Shown here: in pieces, positions 1-5,940 of the stretch | How the letters are laid out: every line of letters begins with the position of its first letter | Numbering within the stretch: the first letter of the stretch is position 1 | Origin: Desulfuromonadales bacterium | GTDB lineage: Bacteria; Desulfobacterota; Desulfuromonadia; Geobacterales; Pseudopelobacteraceae | DNA length: 6,529 bases | Direction of reading: 5' to 3' | NCBI GenBank assembly: GCA_015688915.1 | Contig: JAATGX010000011.1 | Span: 1-6,529 of the forward strand | The notes under the pieces: generated by a model | The model's input: the letters and a program-made list of their open reading frames with translations, nothing else | Database searches by the model: none | What the model was told of the DNA's origin: nothing | Program-made: the position numbers and the translations under genes

Positions 1-1328
1 AGCGGCGACAGCTCCCAGGCGCTCTCGTCGCCCCGTTGTTCCCGCCAGTACAGGTTCCAGAGGATCGAGGTCGCGCCGTCCCCCTTTGCGTCCCATTTTG
101 CGATGAAAATCCGCCACAGGGGCGCCCAGTTGCGCTCCACCCCGTCGGTCCAGACCACCGGCTCCACCAGGGCCGGCAGCGACAGGGTACGCATCCCGTC
201 CTCGTCCCGCTTCCAGGCGTACAGCGGCCAGAAGGCGCTTCTGGCGCGGTCTTTTCCGGCCCGGGGCCAGGACTCGTCCGAGCGGTGGAACAGGAAGTAG
301 AGCAGGCTGGTCTTGTCCTGGCGGAACTCGGGGGAGTCGATGGTCTCGTGGCGGTAGAGCGGCCACATCACCCAGCGGCTGGTGGTGTCCTTCACGCGGG
401 ACTCGGCGTAGAAGGGCAGGTAGCGATCCGTTTGGGAGTCTTTCCCGTGGGCGGTCATCCAGAAGGGCCAGAGGAAATCCCGCTCCACGGCCTGGACGCT
501 TTCGTCCCGCACCACGCCGCAGAAGGGCCAGGGGGCGTAGACCGAACTGCGTTTCGGCGATTGTGACGAAGCGTAGAACGGCAGCAGATAGCGCTTCTCC
601 ACCGGGTTGTCGCTATCCTTGCCCAGGCTCTCGCTGATATAGAACGGCCAGAGCACGAAGCGCTTCTCGTAGACCCCCTGTTTGGCCGACTGCCCGTACA
701 GGGGCCAGAAGGCGAAGCCGCTCTCCTTGTCGCCCGACACGGTATTGAAGAAGGGATAGAGGTAATTGGTCGAGGTGGTTCCCTTGCTGACCGTACGGCC
801 GTAGAGCGGAAACAGGACGTAGTGGTACTCATCGCGCCAGAAGCGCTCGTAGATATCGCCGTACAGGGGAAAGACCGAGGTATAGGGGCCGTATTTCTCC
901 GAGGTGCCGCTGATGTAGAACGGAAACAGCATGGAGTCGTGCTTTTCCTCCGGTGTTCCGGCATGGCTGGCATGGCTTTGGAACAGCCTGAGCACCTGGC
1001 TCTCGGAGGCGCCTTCAGAGCTGCTGCTGGAGGCGAGGGGGTAGAGGTAATCGTTTTCTTCGGATTCGGGGCCGGATTGGGAGAAGAACAGGGGGCGGAC
1101 GGCCGTCGTGGTCTTGGAGCCCGCGTGCTCTCGCTTGAACAGGGGGCCGAGGATGGAAAGGTTGCTGTAATTGGTGGCCGGGCTGGCACGATAATCGAAC
1201 AGCGGCCAGAGGGTGACGATCTCCCCCGGAGCCTCCTGTTGCCCTGTTGTCCCTTCTGCCTGGCCTGGCCTGACCGAACCGGCCACTACCAACAGGGCCA
1301 GGCAGATGTGTACGAATAGCTTTCTCAT
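1..1328 (-). CDS. Exported protein made of ~19-residue W/F-P-L-Y repeats (3' end outside window)
   Basis: I read an uninterrupted minus-strand frame from an ATG at 1328 to the left edge: 442 complete codons and no stop, so the C-terminus lies outside the window. Residues 1-24 look like a Sec signal peptide (MRK, hydrophobic core LFVHICLALLVVAG, probable cleavage after GQA), so the product is probably periplasmic or outer-membrane. From residue 40 on, a motif of the form [LF]-[FW]-P-[LF]-[YF] recurs: LWPLF 40-44, LFPFY 134-138, VFPLY 152-156, LFPLY 172-176, FWPLY 207-211, LWPFY 226-230, LWPFW 286-290, MWPLY 321-325, FWPLY 366-370, with weaker copies between. The motif prolines mostly fall 17-23 residues apart, giving roughly 18 units. 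The spacing and alternating aromatics suggest repeated short beta strands (barrel, propeller or solenoid), which is inference. The start is supported by GGGAG five bases upstream and by a promoter at 1362-1390. I recognise no characterised family and assign no function. Confidence 0.85.
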   Translation of the reverse strand, partial: MRKLFVHICLALLVVAGSVRPGQAEGTTGQQEAPGEIVTLWPLFDYRASPATNYSNLSILGPLFKREHAGSKTTTAVRPLFFSQSGPESEENDYLYPLASSSSSEGASESQVLRLFQSHASHAGTPEEKHDSMLFPFYISGTSEKYGPYTSVFPLYGDIYERFWRDEYHYVLFPLYGRTVSKGTTSTNYLYPFFNTVSGDKESGFAFWPLYGQSAKQGVYEKRFVLWPFYISESLGKDSDNPVEKRYLLPFYASSQSPKRSSVYAPWPFCGVVRDESVQAVERDFLWPFWMTAHGKDSQTDRYLPFYAESRVKDTTSRWVMWPLYRHETIDSPEFRQDKTSLLYFLFHRSDESWPRAGKDRARSAFWPLYAWKRDEDGMRTLSLPALVEPVVWTDGVERNWAPLWRIFIAKWDAKGDGATSILWNLYWREQRGDESAWELSP

Positions 1329-1361
1329 GCAGGCTCCCGGCGTGCTTCTACTGGATGGCGC

Positions 1362-1390
1362 ATTATTCCTTATCGACCATGGGGAGTCAA
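1362..1390 (-). promoter_or_regulatory. sigma70-type promoter of the W-P-L-Y repeat protein gene
   Basis: On the minus strand, TTGACT (1385-1390, five of six matches to the -35 consensus) is followed after exactly 17 bases by AATAAT (1362-1367, five of six matches to the -10 consensus). Transcription would begin near 1355, giving a leader of about 27 bases with the GGGAG ribosome site at 1334-1338. It is the closest match to the housekeeping consensus among the candidates I found in this window. I see no clear operator on it. Confidence 0.65.
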
Positions 1391-1455
1391 CCAGGAAAGG
1401 GTACGGCTGGCCGGCCATTTTTACAAAACTATTACACGTCCGCGGGAATCCGGGC

Positions 1456-1464
1456 TGGTATGAT
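1456..1464 (+). promoter_or_regulatory. Candidate extended -10 promoter for the flavin oxidoreductase gene
   Basis: TGG followed by TATGAT (-10 at 1459-1464) matches an extended -10 element; TATGAT matches five of six consensus bases. No convincing -35 lies 16-18 bases upstream (TTACAC at 1432-1437 is 21 bases away), so recognition would rest on the extended -10. The predicted start near 1471 gives a leader of about 40 bases before the ATG at 1512. Confidence 0.4.
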
Positions 1465-1511
1465 GTGACAGGAATAAGAACGACAGCCCATCCCGGCTAC
1501 TGGAGCGTGAG

Positions 1512-2615
1512 ATGACCAAACCGTTGCATATCGGAAAATACACCGTTCGTTTTCCCCTCATACAGGGGGGCATGGGAGTACGCATCTCCGCCGGCAACCT
1601 GGCCGGGCATGTGGCCAAATGCGGCGGCGTGGGCCTGGTGGCCGCCGCCGGCATAGGCGTCAACAGTGAGTTTTACGACGGTAAAAACTACTTTCAGGCC
1701 GATGCCGAGGCGTTCAAGGAGGAGTTGCGCAAGGCCTACGAAATCGCGCCGGACGGCATTATCGGCGTCAATGTCATGGTAGCGTTGTCCGATTACGAAC
1801 AGTTGGTGAAGGCCGCCATCGACGGCGGGGCCAAGGTGATCGTCTGCGGCGCCGGGCTCCCCATGAGCCTGCCGGAACTGACCGCCCATGCGCCGGATGT
1901 GGCCATCATACCGATTGTCTCCTCGTTGCGCGCGGCCCAGTTGATCGCCAAGAAGTGGCATAAGGGGTACAATCGCCTGCCCGATGCGGTGGTGGTTGAG
2001 GACCCGGACACGGCCGGCGGCCACCTGGGAGAGAAGATGGAGAACATCGGCACCGGTGAGTATGACCAGTACGCCACCGTCCGCGCCGTGAAGGAGTTTT
2101 TCCGCGACGAATACGGGGCTGACGTACCGATCATCGCAGCCGGCGGCATCTGGGACCGTGCCGACCTGGAGCATGCCCTGGCCGAAGGCGCGGACGGCGT
2201 GCAGATGGCCAGCCGCTTTGTCTGCACCGAGGAGTGCGATGCCGACGACGCCTTCAAACAAAGATACCTGGACTGTAAGGAGGAGGACATCGGCCTGATC
2301 ATGAGCCCGGCCGGGCTGCCGGGGCGGGCCATTCTGACCAACAAGGACGCTATCCGCCAGTACGACCTGGACTATGACAACGCCTGCAGCCTGGGATGCC
2401 TGAAGAAATGCACCTACAAGGAAACCGGCGAGCGCTTCTGCATCGTGACCTCCCTGGACCGGGCCCAGCGCGGCGACGTGGCCACCGGCCTGGTCTTCTG
2501 CGGCACCAACGCCTGGAAAGCCGACCGCATCACCACGGTGCAGGCGATCTTCGATGAACTGTTCGGGGCGCAGGAGGCCGAGGCTGAAGCGGATGACATG
2601 CAGGAAGCGGCCTGA
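1512..2615 (+). CDS. NAD(P)H-dependent flavin oxidoreductase, nitronate monooxygenase family
   Basis: A 367-residue FMN-binding TIM-barrel protein of the nitronate monooxygenase/2-nitropropane dioxygenase (FabK-like) superfamily. Visible family motifs are QGGMG at 18-22, GVNVMVAL at 85-92, AGGHLG at 168-173 (His171 aligns with the conserved catalytic His), AAGGI at 209-213 (FMN phosphate site) and GADGVQMASRF at 226-236. Family members oxidise alkyl nitronates with oxygen, but many homologues in anaerobes have unknown substrates, so the exact reaction is not assignable. The C-terminal part carries a cysteine cluster, C292-x3-C296-x3-C300-x9-C310, plus C330. The acidic tail after 352 looks disordered. 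The ATG at 1512 follows GGAG (1502-1505) by six bases. The gene appears monocistronic, with a terminator 26 bases after its stop. FabK (enoyl-ACP reductase) is the main alternative; the AGGH motif alone does not settle it, and the cysteine-rich C-terminus suggests a separate branch. Confidence 0.85.
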   Translation: MTKPLHIGKYTVRFPLIQGGMGVRISAGNLAGHVAKCGGVGLVAAAGIGVNSEFYDGKNYFQADAEAFKEELRKAYEIAPDGIIGVNVMVALSDYEQLVKAAIDGGAKVIVCGAGLPMSLPELTAHAPDVAIIPIVSSLRAAQLIAKKWHKGYNRLPDAVVVEDPDTAGGHLGEKMENIGTGEYDQYATVRAVKEFFRDEYGADVPIIAAGGIWDRADLEHALAEGADGVQMASRFVCTEECDADDAFKQRYLDCKEEDIGLIMSPAGLPGRAILTNKDAIRQYDLDYDNACSLGCLKKCTYKETGERFCIVTSLDRAQRGDVATGLVFCGTNAWKADRITTVQAIFDELFGAQEAEAEADDMQEAA

Positions 2616-2640
2616 ACTACCGCACGGAATATGAACATAG

Positions 2641-2676
2641 AAAGCCGCCGTGGCAACCAGTCACGGCGGCTTTTTT
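2641..2676 (+). terminator. Rho-independent terminator after the flavin oxidoreductase gene
   Basis: GCCGCCGTG (2644-2652) pairs perfectly with CACGGCGGC (2662-2670) across a nine-base loop. The stem can extend by AAA/TTT (2641-2643 with 2671-2673) and is followed by a run of six T (2671-2676). On the other strand the stem is followed by TTTCTAT, so it may also act weakly on readthrough from the convergent fetAB operon. Confidence 0.9.
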
Positions 2677-2693
2677 GTTCTGAAAAGGCAGTT

Positions 2694-2753
2694 ATTCACC
2701 ACAAGGGCACAAAGAGCACAAAGAAAATAACTTGTTAACTACAAATGGTGAAT
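2694..2753. repeat. Remnant of a CACAAAG-type interspersed repeat with short inverted ends
   Basis: This 60-base, A-rich stretch is bounded by a perfect 8-base inverted repeat, ATTCACCA (2694-2701) and TGGTGAAT (2746-2753). Inside are tandem units CACAAGG, GCACAAAGA and GCACAAAGA, then a GTTAAC palindrome (2734-2739). From memory, sequences of the type CACCACAAAGGCACAAAG are common interspersed intergenic repeats in delta-proteobacteria and other phyla, often ending in the mirror-image CTTTGTGGTG. Here only the last bases of the right arm remain, which suggests a decayed or internally deleted copy. It lies between the terminator and the end of fetB and has no coding potential that I can see. 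Confidence 0.5.
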
Positions 2754-2762
2754 CTAATATGT

Positions 2763-3563
2763 TTATTGCCCGGTATACTCTTCCTCCGTCAACTGGTGGG
2801 CCTTGGTGAAGTAGCTCCGGTACCCCTGGAACAGGACCAGGAAGGCGGTGATGGCCACGGCGCCAGTGATGGCGCACATGATGGCGATCTGGTAGCGCAC
2901 CGCCACGATCGGCTCGATGCCGGACAGGATCTGGCCGGTCATCATGCCGGGCAGGGAGACGATTCCCATGGCGGCCATGGTGTTCGTGGTCGGCATCAGA
3001 GCGGCGCGGAAGGCGTGGCGCACCGCTGTGTCGGCCGCCTGGCGGCTGGTGGCCCCCAGGCAAAGGGCGGTCTCGATCTCGTCCCGCCGCTCGTGGATCT
3101 CAGCCCCCAGGCGCTCGGCGGCCAGGCTGGCCCCGTTCATGGCATTGCCGACGATCATGCCGGCCAGGGGGATCAGGTAGCGCGGCTCGTACCAGGGGGA
3201 GTAGCCGACCACCAGGCCGCAGAACAGGAAGGTCACCCCGCCGCAGCCGATCAGGATGGCTATCCCCATCACCCGGTAGAAATGGGGCATCCGGTGACTG
3301 ATGCGCGCCCCCATGATCTGTAACGCGAACCCGGCCATGGCCAGCAGGATGGCGATCACCGCCAGGGGGCTCCGGACGTCGAACACCAGGTGCAGCAGGT
3401 AGCCCACCGCGAACAGTTGGACCACCATCCGCACGGAGGACCACATGATCTCCCCCTCCTGCCCGATGCGCCGCAGGCGCGCCAGGCCGATGGTGAGCAG
3501 CACCAGCCCGTAGGCCAGGGCCAGGTTCGGCAGACCCAGGTTGACGATCTTGACTTCTTCCAC
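2763..3563 (-). CDS. fetB: FetB-like ABC iron-export permease (UPF0014/YbbM family)
   Basis: A 266-residue polytopic inner-membrane protein, the normal length for the UPF0014 family. About seven hydrophobic segments are visible, roughly at residues 11-29, 43-60, 66-84, 99-120, 129-146, 195-212 and 220-246. The diagnostic family region is clear: GMIVGNAMNGASLAAERL at 135-152, the amphipathic E-x3-RR-x-EIE-x-AL-x-LGAT stretch at 155-172, then PTTNTMAAMGIVSLPGMMTGQ at 191-211. With FetA it should form an ABC transporter. In E. coli FetAB exports iron and protects against oxidative stress; plant STAR2/ALS3 relatives affect aluminium tolerance, so another metal or substrate is possible. The start is GTG at 3563, eight bases after AAGGAG in the end of fetA, and only two bases separate the genes, implying one transcript and coupled translation. 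Confidence 0.9.
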   Translation of the reverse strand: MEEVKIVNLGLPNLALAYGLVLLTIGLARLRRIGQEGEIMWSSVRMVVQLFAVGYLLHLVFDVRSPLAVIAILLAMAGFALQIMGARISHRMPHFYRVMGIAILIGCGGVTFLFCGLVVGYSPWYEPRYLIPLAGMIVGNAMNGASLAAERLGAEIHERRDEIETALCLGATSRQAADTAVRHAFRAALMPTTNTMAAMGIVSLPGMMTGQILSGIEPIVAVRYQIAIMCAITGAVAITAFLVLFQGYRSYFTKAHQLTEEEYTGQ

Positions 3564-3565
3564 GG

Positions 3566-4336
3566 TCAGAACTCCTTTGCGTCCGGTTCGGCCAGAAAAC
3601 GCCGCAACTCGGGGCTTTGGGGGTTGGAAAGCAGGTCCACGGCCCGGCCCGCTTCCCGAATCCGCCCCGCTTCCAGGTAGACCAGGTGATCGGCGATCTT
3701 CTCCGTCAGCCGCAGGTCGTGGGTCACCAGGATCACGGTCAATTGCTGGGAACGGCAGATGTCATGGAGGGTGGCGGCCAGGTGGTCGGCGGTGGGGCGG
3801 TCCAGGGCGCTGGTCGGCTCGTCCAGCAGCAGCACCCGGGGACGGGTGATCAGGGCCCGGGCCAGGCTGGCCCGCTGCTGCTGCCCCAGGGAAAGGGTAC
3901 GGCTGTCCCGGTCCAGCAGTTCCGGATCCAGGCGCGCCAGTTCCAAGGCGTGGGCCACCTCCGGTCCGTCGGACGCGGGCAGCGGTTCCTGGCGGTACCG
4001 GAAGGGGAGCAGCAGGTTGTCCAGGACGGTTCCCTCGAACATGATCGGCTTCTGGGGCGCCATGGCCACCCGGCGGCGCAGCCGCAGCGGGTCCAGGCCG
4101 GAGATGTCCTCCCCGTCCAGGTAGATTGTCCCCCCGGTCGGATCGCTCAACCGGTTGATCAGCCGGATCAGGGAGCTTTTCCCGCCGCCGGAGGGACCGA
4201 CGATGGCGGTGATCTCGCCGCTTTTGGCCGAGAACGAGATGTCGCTCAGGATCGGCACCTTCCGCCCGTCCCCTCCCCGGCGCACGACAGCGACATTTTC
4301 CAGTTGTATCGACACATGTTGCGTATCTCCGGCCAT
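3566..4336 (-). CDS. fetA: FetA-like ABC transporter ATPase
   Basis: A 256-residue single-domain ABC ATPase, expected to work at the inner face of the membrane as the partner of FetB in iron efflux. Visible elements: Walker A GPSGGGKSS at 47-55, Q-loop Gln95 in APQKP, signature LSLGQ at 148-152 (Leu where the canonical motif has Gly), Walker B VLLLDE at 168-173, D-loop SALD at 176-179 and H-loop His206 in VTHD. The assignment to fetA rather than a generic importer ATPase rests on the adjacent UPF0014 permease. I chose the ATG at 4336 because AGGAAGGAG lies ten bases upstream. The frame can be extended 16 residues to a GTG at 4384, but that start lacks a good ribosome site and its leader peptide is low-complexity. 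Confidence 0.9.
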   Translation of the reverse strand: MAGDTQHVSIQLENVAVVRRGGDGRKVPILSDISFSAKSGEITAIVGPSGGGKSSLIRLINRLSDPTGGTIYLDGEDISGLDPLRLRRRVAMAPQKPIMFEGTVLDNLLLPFRYRQEPLPASDGPEVAHALELARLDPELLDRDSRTLSLGQQQRASLARALITRPRVLLLDEPTSALDRPTADHLAATLHDICRSQQLTVILVTHDLRLTEKIADHLVYLEAGRIREAGRAVDLLSNPQSPELRRFLAEPDAKEF

Positions 4337-4382
4337 GTCGGTCAAGCTCCTTCCTAGGGTGCGGCTGGGCGTTGAATGAAGC

Positions 4383-4445
4383 ACTATACCCAGGCATTCC
4401 CGTATCTAGTACGCCATCCGGTTTCCGTTTTCAAGGGTTTTCAAG
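4383..4445 (-). promoter_or_regulatory. Candidate fetAB promoter region with a 10-base-phased direct repeat
   Basis: On the minus strand, CTTGAAAAC occurs twice, 10 bases apart (4437-4445 and 4427-4435), i.e. about one helical turn. The second copy contains TTGAAA (4429-4434), and 17 bases downstream lies TACTAG (4406-4411), a weak -10. A better -10 match, TATAGT (4383-4388), lies closer to the gene but lacks a convincing -35. I cannot decide between them. The phased repeat might be a regulator site, but it does not look like a canonical Fur box. Confidence 0.3.
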
Positions 4446-4483
4446 ATGCGTCGTTGGCCGCCGGCCCCTATCCTGATTTCTCC

Positions 4484-4512
4484 TTGCCAGCCACTACGGG
4501 GTGTGCTATATC
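4484..4512 (+). promoter_or_regulatory. Promoter of the ArsR-methyltransferase gene
   Basis: TTGCCA (4484-4489, five of six -35 matches) is separated by 17 bases from TATATC (4507-4512, four of six -10 matches), and TGC just before the -10 (4504-4506) gives an extended -10. Transcription would start near 4519, about 35 bases before the ATG at 4554. The -10 lies inside the palindromic operator, the classical arrangement for repression. Confidence 0.55.
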
Positions 4513-4554
4513 AAGAAAAATTGATTTATAAAAATCAGGATTATTGATATATCA
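4507..4554. promoter_or_regulatory. Palindromic operator cluster, probably for autoregulation by the SahR-type protein
   Basis: TATATCAA (4507-4514) and TTGATTTA (4521-4528) form a 22-base dyad with a six-base spacer and seven of eight arm matches. A perfect second half, TTGATATA, lies at 4544-4551 within the 10-base palindrome TGATATATCA (4545-4554) that overlaps the start codon. So the same half-site occurs three times around the -10 and the translation start, in AT-rich DNA unlike the surrounding GC-rich sequence. ArsR-family dimers bind such dyads, and repression of its own gene is the natural inference. The region also has no strong ribosome site (AGGA is 13 bases from the ATG), so bound protein or a short leader could affect translation. 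Confidence 0.6.
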
Positions 4555-5480
4555 TGCTCGATACCCTCAAAGCTCTTGCCGACCCCTGTCGCCTGCGCCT
4601 GGTGGCGGTGCTGCTGGCCGGTGAATTCACCGTGCAGGAGCTGACCGCCATCCTCAAAATGGGGCAGTCGCGCATCTCCCGGCACCTGAAGATCCTGACC
4701 GAGGCCGGCGTGCTTTCGGTCAAGCGCCAAGGGACCTGGAGCTACTACCGGGCCGGCGGGGAAAGCCCCTTCTTTGCCGCTATCCGGTTGGCCCTGTCCC
4801 AAGGGGTGGAGGGTCTGCCGGAGCGGGCCACGGACCTGGCCGCGGTTGCCCAGGTGCTGGAGGAACGGCGCCGGCGCAGCCGGGAGTTCTTCGACCGTCA
4901 TGCCCGCCAGTGGGACGATTTGGCCCGCACCCTGTTGCCGGTGCCGGACTACCGTGAACGATTACTGGCCCTGGTGCCGGAGGGGCGAACGGTGGTGGAG
5001 GTCGGACTGGGTACCGGCGGCCTGCTGCCGGCCCTGGCCGCAAAGGCCGGCAACGTCATCGGGGTGGACCATTCGCCGGCCATGCTGGAGGAGGCCCGGC
5101 ACCGGCTGGCGTCCGGGCGAGTGAGCGGAGTCGAACTCCGCCTGGGCGAGATGACCCACCTCCCCTTGCCGGACAAGGCCGTTGAGTGCGCCGTGCTGAA
5201 CATGGTGCTGCACCACGCCCCTGATCCCCCGGCGGTGCTGGCCGAGATCCGGCGGGTGCTGTCATCTGGCGGTGTGCTGGCACTGGCTGACTTGGCGCGC
5301 CATGAACGGGAGGCGGCGCGGGAGCAACTGGCCGATCAGTGGCTGGGGTTCGGGGAGGAGGAGTTGAACGCGTGGCTGACAGCGGCGGATTTCGGCGAGG
5401 TCAGGTGTGAGCGGATCGAAGGGAAAAGCGGGCAGGAAACGGTGCTGCTGGTAAAGGCTACCACCCCCGGCCCCTCTTAA
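4554..5480 (+). CDS. ArsR-family regulator fused to SAM-dependent methyltransferase (SahR type)
   Basis: A 308-residue two-domain cytoplasmic protein. Residues 1-68 are an ArsR winged helix: the recognition helix lies around GQSRISRHLKILTEAGVL (37-54) and the wing at 55-66. The usual metal-binding ELCVCDL motif is replaced by ELTAIL, so metal sensing is unlikely. After a helical, Arg-rich linker (100-116), a class I methyltransferase domain follows: motif I VVEVGLGTGG at 147-156, acidic Asp172 in VIGVDHSP, and AVLNMVLHHAPD at 213-224. Known SahR proteins of Proteobacteria are ArsR-type repressors of methionine/SAM-cycle genes that respond to S-adenosylhomocysteine. The gene ahcY next along the same strand makes that role likely here, though no methyl-transfer activity can be shown from sequence. 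The last seven residues, ATTPGPS, and the stop come from a repeat element (5460-5546), so the native C-terminus was probably replaced after about residue 301. Confidence 0.85.
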   Translation: MLDTLKALADPCRLRLVAVLLAGEFTVQELTAILKMGQSRISRHLKILTEAGVLSVKRQGTWSYYRAGGESPFFAAIRLALSQGVEGLPERATDLAAVAQVLEERRRRSREFFDRHARQWDDLARTLLPVPDYRERLLALVPEGRTVVEVGLGTGGLLPALAAKAGNVIGVDHSPAMLEEARHRLASGRVSGVELRLGEMTHLPLPDKAVECAVLNMVLHHAPDPPAVLAEIRRVLSSGGVLALADLARHEREAAREQLADQWLGFGEEELNAWLTAADFGEVRCERIEGKSGQETVLLVKATTPGPS

Positions 5481-5546
5481 ATTAGGAGGGGAGAACAGCG
5501 CCCAACTTTTTCCCCCTCCTTGATAAGGAGGGGGTCAGGGGGTGGT
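5460..5546. repeat. Palindromic repeat element, copy A (MITE-like)
   Basis: The element has perfect 9-base inverted ends, ACCACCCCC (5460-5468) and GGGGGTGGT (5538-5546). Each arm carries its own hairpin: CCCCTCTTAA with TTAGGAGGGG (5471-5491, nine of ten pairs), and CCCCCTCCTT with AAGGAGGGGG (5512-5534, ten of ten pairs, three-base loop). The left arm encodes the end of the ArsR-methyltransferase, including its TAA (5478-5480). The right arm lies immediately before the ribosome site GAGG (5548-5551) of the next gene. Neither hairpin has a T-run, so they are not typical terminators, although strong RNA structure is expected. No transposase is encoded, so any mobility would have to be supplied in trans. 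Confidence 0.85.
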
Positions 5547-5556
5547 TGAGGTTTTT

Positions 5557-5940
5557 ATGCAAGACACTCCGATCCATAACAACCCCGGCATGAAACCTCT
5601 GCGCAAGACCCTACGTAATGAAGCGACTCCTGCCGAACGCGAATTATGGAATGTTCTTCGACAGAGCAATCTCGGTGGCTTCAAGTTTCGTCGTCAACAC
5701 AGCGTCGGGCGTTACATAGTGGACTTCTATTGCCCATTGGAACGACTTGCCGTTGAACTTGACGGGGACTCCCATTTCACCGAAGAGGCTATCGAATACG
5801 ATCGGGAACGGACTGCATTTTTGAATAGTCTCAATATTCGTGTACTCAGATTTCTCAATACTGATGTGCACGAAAATCTGGAAGCGGTGTGCGAGAGAAT
5901 TTTAAAAGAGTTGCAGGCTACCACCCCTAACCCCTCCTAA
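5557..5940 (+). CDS. DUF559 protein (Vsr-like / PD-(D/E)XK nuclease fold)
   Basis: A 127-residue protein of the DUF559 family, which belongs to the restriction-endonuclease-like fold with the very-short-patch-repair endonuclease. Typical family features are the N-terminal KTLRNEATPAERELWNVLR helix, the GGFKFRRQHSVGRYIVDFYC core with the conserved Asp, and the VELDGDSH segment with Glu, Asp and His of the putative metal site. Nuclease activity in this family is inferred from fold, and its biological role is unknown to me. I chose the ATG at 5557, five bases after GAGG. A GTG at 5542 is also open and lies 10 bases after AAGGAGG, but both are inside repeat copy A. The last residues (ATTPNPS) and the stop lie in repeat copy B. 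I counted 80 G/C in three 60-base lines of the gene (44 percent), far below its neighbours, indicating foreign origin. It separates the regulator from ahcY and so looks like a repeat-associated insertion. Confidence 0.85.
   Translation: MQDTPIHNNPGMKPLRKTLRNEATPAERELWNVLRQSNLGGFKFRRQHSVGRYIVDFYCPLERLAVELDGDSHFTEEAIEYDRERTAFLNSLNIRVLRFLNTDVHENLEAVCERILKELQATTPNPS

Noticed and set aside
36..1319. Open frames on the plus strand and an alternative minus frame (36-566, 822-1319, 455-1189) across the repeat protein gene
   Set aside because: They encode low-complexity, Pro/Arg/Gly-rich text without family motifs, whereas the minus frame from 1328 has a signal peptide, regular repeats, a ribosome site and a promoter.
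1452..1489. GGGCTG/CAGCCC inverted repeat upstream of the oxidoreductase
   Set aside because: Six-base arms separated by 26 bases in GC-rich DNA are expected by chance.
1497..2344. Long antisense frames over the oxidoreductase gene
   Set aside because: They are mirror frames of a strongly motif-supported gene and have no recognisable domain or start signals.
2701..2725. CACAAAG tandem units as a CRISPR-like array
   Set aside because: The units are 7-9 bases with no spacers, far too short for CRISPR repeats; a degenerate interspersed repeat fits better.
4337..4384. Upstream GTG start of fetA adding 16 residues
   Set aside because: There is no good ribosome site before 4384, while AGGAAGGAG precedes the ATG at 4336 and family alignment begins just after it.
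5471..5534. Hairpins of repeat copy A as Rho-independent terminators
   Set aside because: Strong stems but no T-run follows either hairpin on either strand; they are better explained as parts of the repeat.
5542..5556. GTG start at 5542 for the DUF559 gene
   Set aside because: It lies within the repeat arm and would add the unconserved residues before MQDT; the ATG at 5557 has its own GAGG at good spacing. It remains possible because AAGGAGG is 10 bases before the GTG.
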